From assembly GCA_900618425.1 (NCBI GenBank), contig UZAN01039979.1, positions 5,212 to 69,211 on the forward strand: 64,000 nucleotides of DNA, read 5' to 3'. The position numbers and the translations under genes were made by a program. The notes under the pieces are model-generated. The model had not been told where the DNA came from. It made no database searches and saw only the letters and a program-made list of their open reading frames with translations. Within the stretch, counting starts at the first letter, position 1. The number at the start of each line of letters is the position of its first letter. Shown one piece after another: positions 63,001 through 64,000 of this stretch. This DNA is from Echinostoma caproni. Taxonomy: Eukaryota > Platyhelminthes > Trematoda > Plagiorchiida > Echinostomatidae.

Positions 63001-63083
63001 CCAAAATAAGTGGATTCTCTAAATCGGCTCGACAAACGACCACAAGTTTCCACGAAGCCGAACGTCTGTTAGTGGACATGGAT
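26525..63083 (+). CDS. DUF4140/DUF4139-domain protein gene (F37C4.5-like), spliced, 3' end outside window
   Basis: Exons at 26525-27057, 37252-37645, 47478-47671, 60278-60407, 62565-62701 and 62897-63083 join in phase into 525 codons. The protein has a disordered, Gly/Ser-rich N-terminus (about 1-136), a DUF4140 domain from residue 137 (HLTVFVDRALVCRR...), a coiled-coil stretch, a flexible linker, a second coil (exon 3) and the start of DUF4139 from residue 375 (LVSYVVGRCGWKPAYDIR). This architecture is that of the animal F37C4.5-like family, related in name to bacterial MuiA. Its biochemical role is not established, and no catalytic residues are known to me. The remaining DUF4139 should lie right of 64000. 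Introns are about 10.2, 9.8, 12.6, 2.2 and 0.2 kb. An extra exon at 39955-40245 is probable. Confidence 0.88.
28971..29120 (-). repeat. tRNA-derived SINE, family B, reverse copy
   Basis: On the minus strand it reads gagtcctgacagggac, gacgagttccaaacagg, acgaaacaggtgtctggtg and cagttatcacaaatattt. These match 8440-8550 in order. The tRNA-like head is more decayed than in that copy. Confidence 0.75.
30920..31290 (+). repeat. interspersed repeat C, longer copy
   Basis: The right 140 bases match 16585-16742. The left part adds a GC-richer stretch with no counterpart in this window (tatggttggagtgggtatct, then ccaccactggtagttcaccc-like sequence). It differs in composition from the flanking intron, suggesting an inserted element about 370 bp long. 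The left boundary is an estimate. Confidence 0.55.
32234..32514 (+). other. open frame behind a strong splice acceptor, unassigned
   Basis: After gcttttcccacactcag, one frame reads about 92 codons (DTTEVPSGSPSEIWVSVPGH...) to a TAG at 32512. It is somewhat GC-richer than its surroundings. Joined to exon 1 of the DUF4139 gene it would hit a TGA at once, so it is not part of that coding sequence. It may be a decayed exon, a retrocopy piece or chance. Confidence 0.2.
33611..33665 (-). repeat. SINE family A, 3' fragment
   Basis: gaactgtgaaaagtttagta followed by gcctcgctgatattcgaacc and cacgcc matches the B-box and tail part of 58881-58984. The D-arm half is absent or unrecognisable. Confidence 0.6.
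37252..37645 (+). CDS. exon 2: rest of DUF4140, first coiled coil, flexible linker
   Basis: The first base completes Arg178, giving SIRVEIRGAATILDVSFF, a typical DUF4140 strand pair. A helical, heptad-like region follows (WSHTINELTTELRHCQRQMD ... RLVLDTFADNL), then a Gly/Thr/Pro/Ser-rich linker (TGTVGLGGSGSMG ... SSGAPSPQLNSDHKSSLE). The exon ends on a whole codon, GAG, before gtaggt (phase 0). Confidence 0.88.
39955..40245 (+). CDS. probable additional exon (2b): 97-codon Ser/Arg-rich linker segment
   Basis: The frame is open from an acceptor (ctctgcgttacgtttggccag) to a donor (accaga followed by gtgagg). Both ends fall between codons, so the 291-base segment can be included or skipped without disturbing the frame of exons 2 and 3. 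It reads RTRNHPSTTIGIRTRSSGPV, then SSSNSRRL, SVYSVQSDPSGSKNTLQT and STSAVSLTR. This continues the Ser/Thr/Gly-rich style of the end of exon 2. Base composition is clearly less AT-rich than the flanking intron. It could be a constitutive or alternative exon; it is not a conserved domain. Confidence 0.55.
43463..43485. repeat. AAT microsatellite
   Basis: About seven AAT units in a row inside intron 2. Confidence 0.8.
44399..44498 (-). repeat. 100-bp tRNA-like element closed by an 8-bp terminal stem
   Basis: AACCAAAT at 44399-44406 and ATTTGGTT at 44491-44498 are exact reverse complements. On the minus strand, just inside the 3' arm, CCGGA and TCCGG form a perfect 5-bp stem around the 7-base loop GTTCGAA, as in a tRNA T arm. 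The element is too long for a plain tRNA and no anticodon arm was identified. Confidence 0.4.
46608..46805 (+). repeat. SINE family E, longest copy
   Basis: The tRNA-like head (ggttggcacactggtaacac ... gggtttggagttcaaagccc) is followed by acagtgaatctgcac, a middle part, and the tail tagggtggtcagttcaaatca. The head is matched at 11640-11760 and the tail at 5221-5292, both in the same orientation. Confidence 0.6.
47478..47671 (+). CDS. exon 3: second coiled coil before DUF4139
   Basis: Starts on a codon after the acceptor (GVNPYDPRNMDTLHRFLN) and runs into a strongly charged helix (EEQAERLDQSLMDANEELEQ ... KELRDIELKQDERLA). This fits the helical arm that precedes DUF4139 in the family. It ends with CG before gtgagt (phase 2), the arginine being completed in exon 4. 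With exon 2b skipped it follows residue 309. Confidence 0.9.
52905..53075 (-). repeat. tRNA-derived SINE, family D, best copy
   Basis: On the minus strand it begins gcgtggtagctgagtggata (A-box type), then gcgtgcgttctacctgtggg, a B-box-like ggttccaggtccgatcc, the body gggtcgatggattcgcactg, and the core ggccgaaacagctgtccaat before cttagcttttcag. Matching copies lie at 10015-10165, 60912-61070 and, in plus orientation, 1969-2100. Confidence 0.8.
54354..54440 (+). repeat. weak tRNA-like fragment next to a CT run
   Basis: cggctgtaaatccgc can form a short stem around a loop containing GTA, and gcttggcggagtgtctgaga resembles a D arm. No B box follows; instead there is a TCTC run. It is listed as a resemblance only. 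Confidence 0.2.
58881..58984 (-). repeat. tRNA-derived SINE, family A, left half of head-to-head pair
   Basis: On the minus strand it reads ggcctcgtggctcagctggt, a variable middle with a CGCTG/CAGCG stem, then tgggttcaaatcccaccgag and gctactgaacttttcacaat. The acceptor-like ends ggcctcg and cgaggct pair along all seven positions (one G-T). The T stem is good, but the centre is too long for a tRNA. Confidence 0.8.
59011..59118 (+). repeat. tRNA-derived SINE, family A, right half of head-to-head pair
   Basis: Reads ggcctcgtatttcgtctggt, then a diverged centre, tgagttcgaatctctccggg and gctactgaacatttcacaat. It lies 26 bases from the divergent copy at 58881-58984, so the two tRNA-like heads face each other. 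Confidence 0.75.
60278..60407 (+). CDS. exon 4: start of DUF4139
   Basis: The first base completes the exon 3 arginine, giving RELSVLVEPRETGQVEML, then LVSYVVGRCGWKPAYDIRIF and NSDGTMK. The S-Y-V-V ... W-x-P-x-Y-D-I-R signature is the most recognisable part of the DUF4139 family. It ends on a whole codon, AAG, before gtgagt (phase 0). Confidence 0.93.
60408..62564 (+). other. intron 4 of the DUF4139 gene (2.2 kb)
   Basis: Donor aag|gtgagt, acceptor gattatgtattacag|atcgt, phase 0. It carries an antisense SINE D at 60912-61070; nothing else was recognised. Confidence 0.85.
60912..61070 (-). repeat. tRNA-derived SINE, family D, diverged copy
   Basis: Plus-strand words atgaaaagctaagaagcatt, tttcaatctggttgggtttc and accaggtagctgac correspond in order to the copy at 52905-53075. 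The B-box region is heavily mutated. Confidence 0.65.
62565..62701 (+). CDS. exon 5: DUF4139 continued
   Basis: Reads IVYYGMVQQATGEEWETRSM, TLSTTLPGTGGMVPTLGL and QRVCFKK. The Y-x-G-x-V-x-Q-x-T-G-E-x-W and L-S-T-x-x-P features are characteristic of the family. It ends with GA before gtaagt (phase 2), and the aspartate is completed in exon 6. Confidence 0.93.
62702..62896 (+). other. intron 5 of the DUF4139 gene (195 bp)
   Basis: A short intron with donor aaaga|gtaagt and a T-rich acceptor (ttttttctccttaaag). It is far shorter than the other introns of the gene. Confidence 0.88.
62897..63083 (+). CDS. exon 6: Pro/Ser-rich insert within DUF4139
   Basis: The first base completes Asp463; the exon then reads HSPAPAQRNTIGPGQPPPVP, YPSSNGMSRGQRNAAKI and ends TSFHEAERLLVDMD before gtgagt (phase 0). 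This low-complexity, basic stretch falls inside the DUF4139 fold, where the family often carries a variable insertion. It is the last exon in the window, at codon 525 (622 with exon 2b). Confidence 0.85.
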
Positions 63084-64000
63084 GTGAGTTTTTCGTGCTA
63101 ACATAGTAATGTTTTGTAAACCATCCACACCAGAGTGATCACTCGCAAAAATCTATTCTATTGGTGGATCGCATTGCACTCTGATTCTTGTCATAAAATG
63201 AGCAGTATATCCAGCGCATTATCATCGTTGTTAACAAGTTTCTGAGTTTGTTGTTCGTTTTTCTTATTTATCAAATTGAAGTAGGGATAATAATTAACTC
63301 ATCTTTATCCCGAATTTCTATAGGAATTACTCACAAGCTCGTGCTTCTCGAATCCTCATGGAATATTTGCACAAATAAACCGTTTCTGGGCAAGAAAATG
63401 ATAAAACGTCACACATGGTTTTGGGTAGGATATAACACCTAGAGGTAGTCTTCAACCACCTTCCGTCTTTATTTGTGCAGGAATCGGAGATGTGCCAGGG
63501 TTTCATCAAGTCTCCGCTTGAAAGATCCAACAGTTGGCGCACAAACGACATGAAATGGAAGGGTATTCCGAGTATTGCACACTGATTACAAAGATTGATA
63601 TCGACATTCCAGTAGACACTTTGGAACCAGTAACTTGAAACAACGTCCCTCAAGGTTTATGCTGGGCGACAACGTGGGCAGTGGCCAACGTGGATGGTTT
63701 GGGTTCTGCAGTATTTGATAAGCCAAAATACTTTATCGAATTCCGCGGAACTGAGCAGCATATAGTTCCAATGCTCATAATCTCTCCTCGTAAGCGAGGC
63801 ATTTTGATCTCTTGACCACCTTGGTGGACGCTCCAGCATCTTCCAATCACTTCGCAATCATGAACTCCAAACGTGTATGGTATACTGTGTGTAGGGTCAA
63901 ATGTACACTAACAGTAAATAATACTGACTGAATTCGACCAAAGAATCGCCTAAGCAAGCGCACAGCAGTGGACGAAGTCCTGGTGCAATTACTCAAGCAG
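63084..64000 (+). other. intron 6 of the DUF4139 gene, left part
   Basis: Begins with gtgagt and runs to the window edge without a further DUF4139 exon. It contains the antisense LINE end at 63469-63870. Confidence 0.7.
63469..63870 (-). mobile_element. 3' end of a non-LTR retrotransposon (LINE) ORF2, decayed
   Basis: One minus-strand frame ends NTLPFHVVCAPTVGSFKRRL, DETLAHLRFLHK and TAA at 63471-63469. Further up, in other frames, LAYEERL and LELYAAQFRGIR can be read. The order Y-E-x-R-L ... L-P-x-x-V-x-x-A-P-(T/S)-V-x-x-F-K-R-R-L-D is the usual C-terminus of LINE reverse-transcriptase ORFs. Stops and frame changes show that the copy is dead. Only the last part of the element is present. 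It lies antisense to the host gene in intron 6. Confidence 0.75.

Noticed and set aside
1..64000. CRISPR arrays, bacterial operons, terminators or riboswitches
   Set aside because: No regularly spaced repeats or prokaryotic gene organisation was seen; introns, SINEs and LTR/LINE remnants show eukaryotic nuclear DNA.

Overview
The window looks like a piece of nuclear scaffold from a repeat-rich invertebrate, most likely a parasitic flatworm (a fluke). The signs are AT-rich DNA, GT-AG introns of 2 to 13 kb around exons of 130-530 nt, many tRNA-derived SINE copies, a decayed Ty3/gypsy element, a LINE tail of a type I associate with flukes, and scaffold gaps (one run of 418 N and several single N). 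The organism call is inference; nothing here names a species.

Layout: 1-1850 is a 5'-truncated, mutated Ty3/gypsy pol remnant on the minus strand (RT end, RNase H, integrase, C-terminal tail). 1969-12376 is mostly non-coding with SINE copies, a GC-rich promoter-like patch at 3600-4372, and two tandem 126-bp copies of the gypsy pol-tail/LTR-junction sequence at 9053-9461. 12377-14224 is one large plus-strand exon for an acidic, Ser/Thr/Pro/Glu-rich, probably disordered protein, interrupted by the N gap. 14225-25650 is non-coding with scattered repeats.

From about 26488 to beyond the right edge runs one long plus-strand gene for a DUF4140/DUF4139 protein (the F37C4.5-like, MuiA-related family of unknown function). 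Six exons are supported by exact splice sites, compatible phases and family-like sequence: 26525-27057, 37252-37645, 47478-47671, 60278-60407, 62565-62701 and 62897-63083. A seventh, at 39955-40245, is an in-phase 97-codon candidate that would lengthen the flexible linker before the coiled coil. Without it the visible part encodes 525 codons; with it, 622. The C-terminal half of DUF4139 lies outside the window.

The introns carry several SINE families (A to E below), including a head-to-head tRNA-like pair in intron 3, and an antisense LINE 3' end after exon 6. I see no CRISPR array, operon, toxin system or other exotic module. The most useful new points are the cassette-exon candidate, the SINE families with a shared core, and the acidic exon whose stop codon overlaps a strong splice donor.
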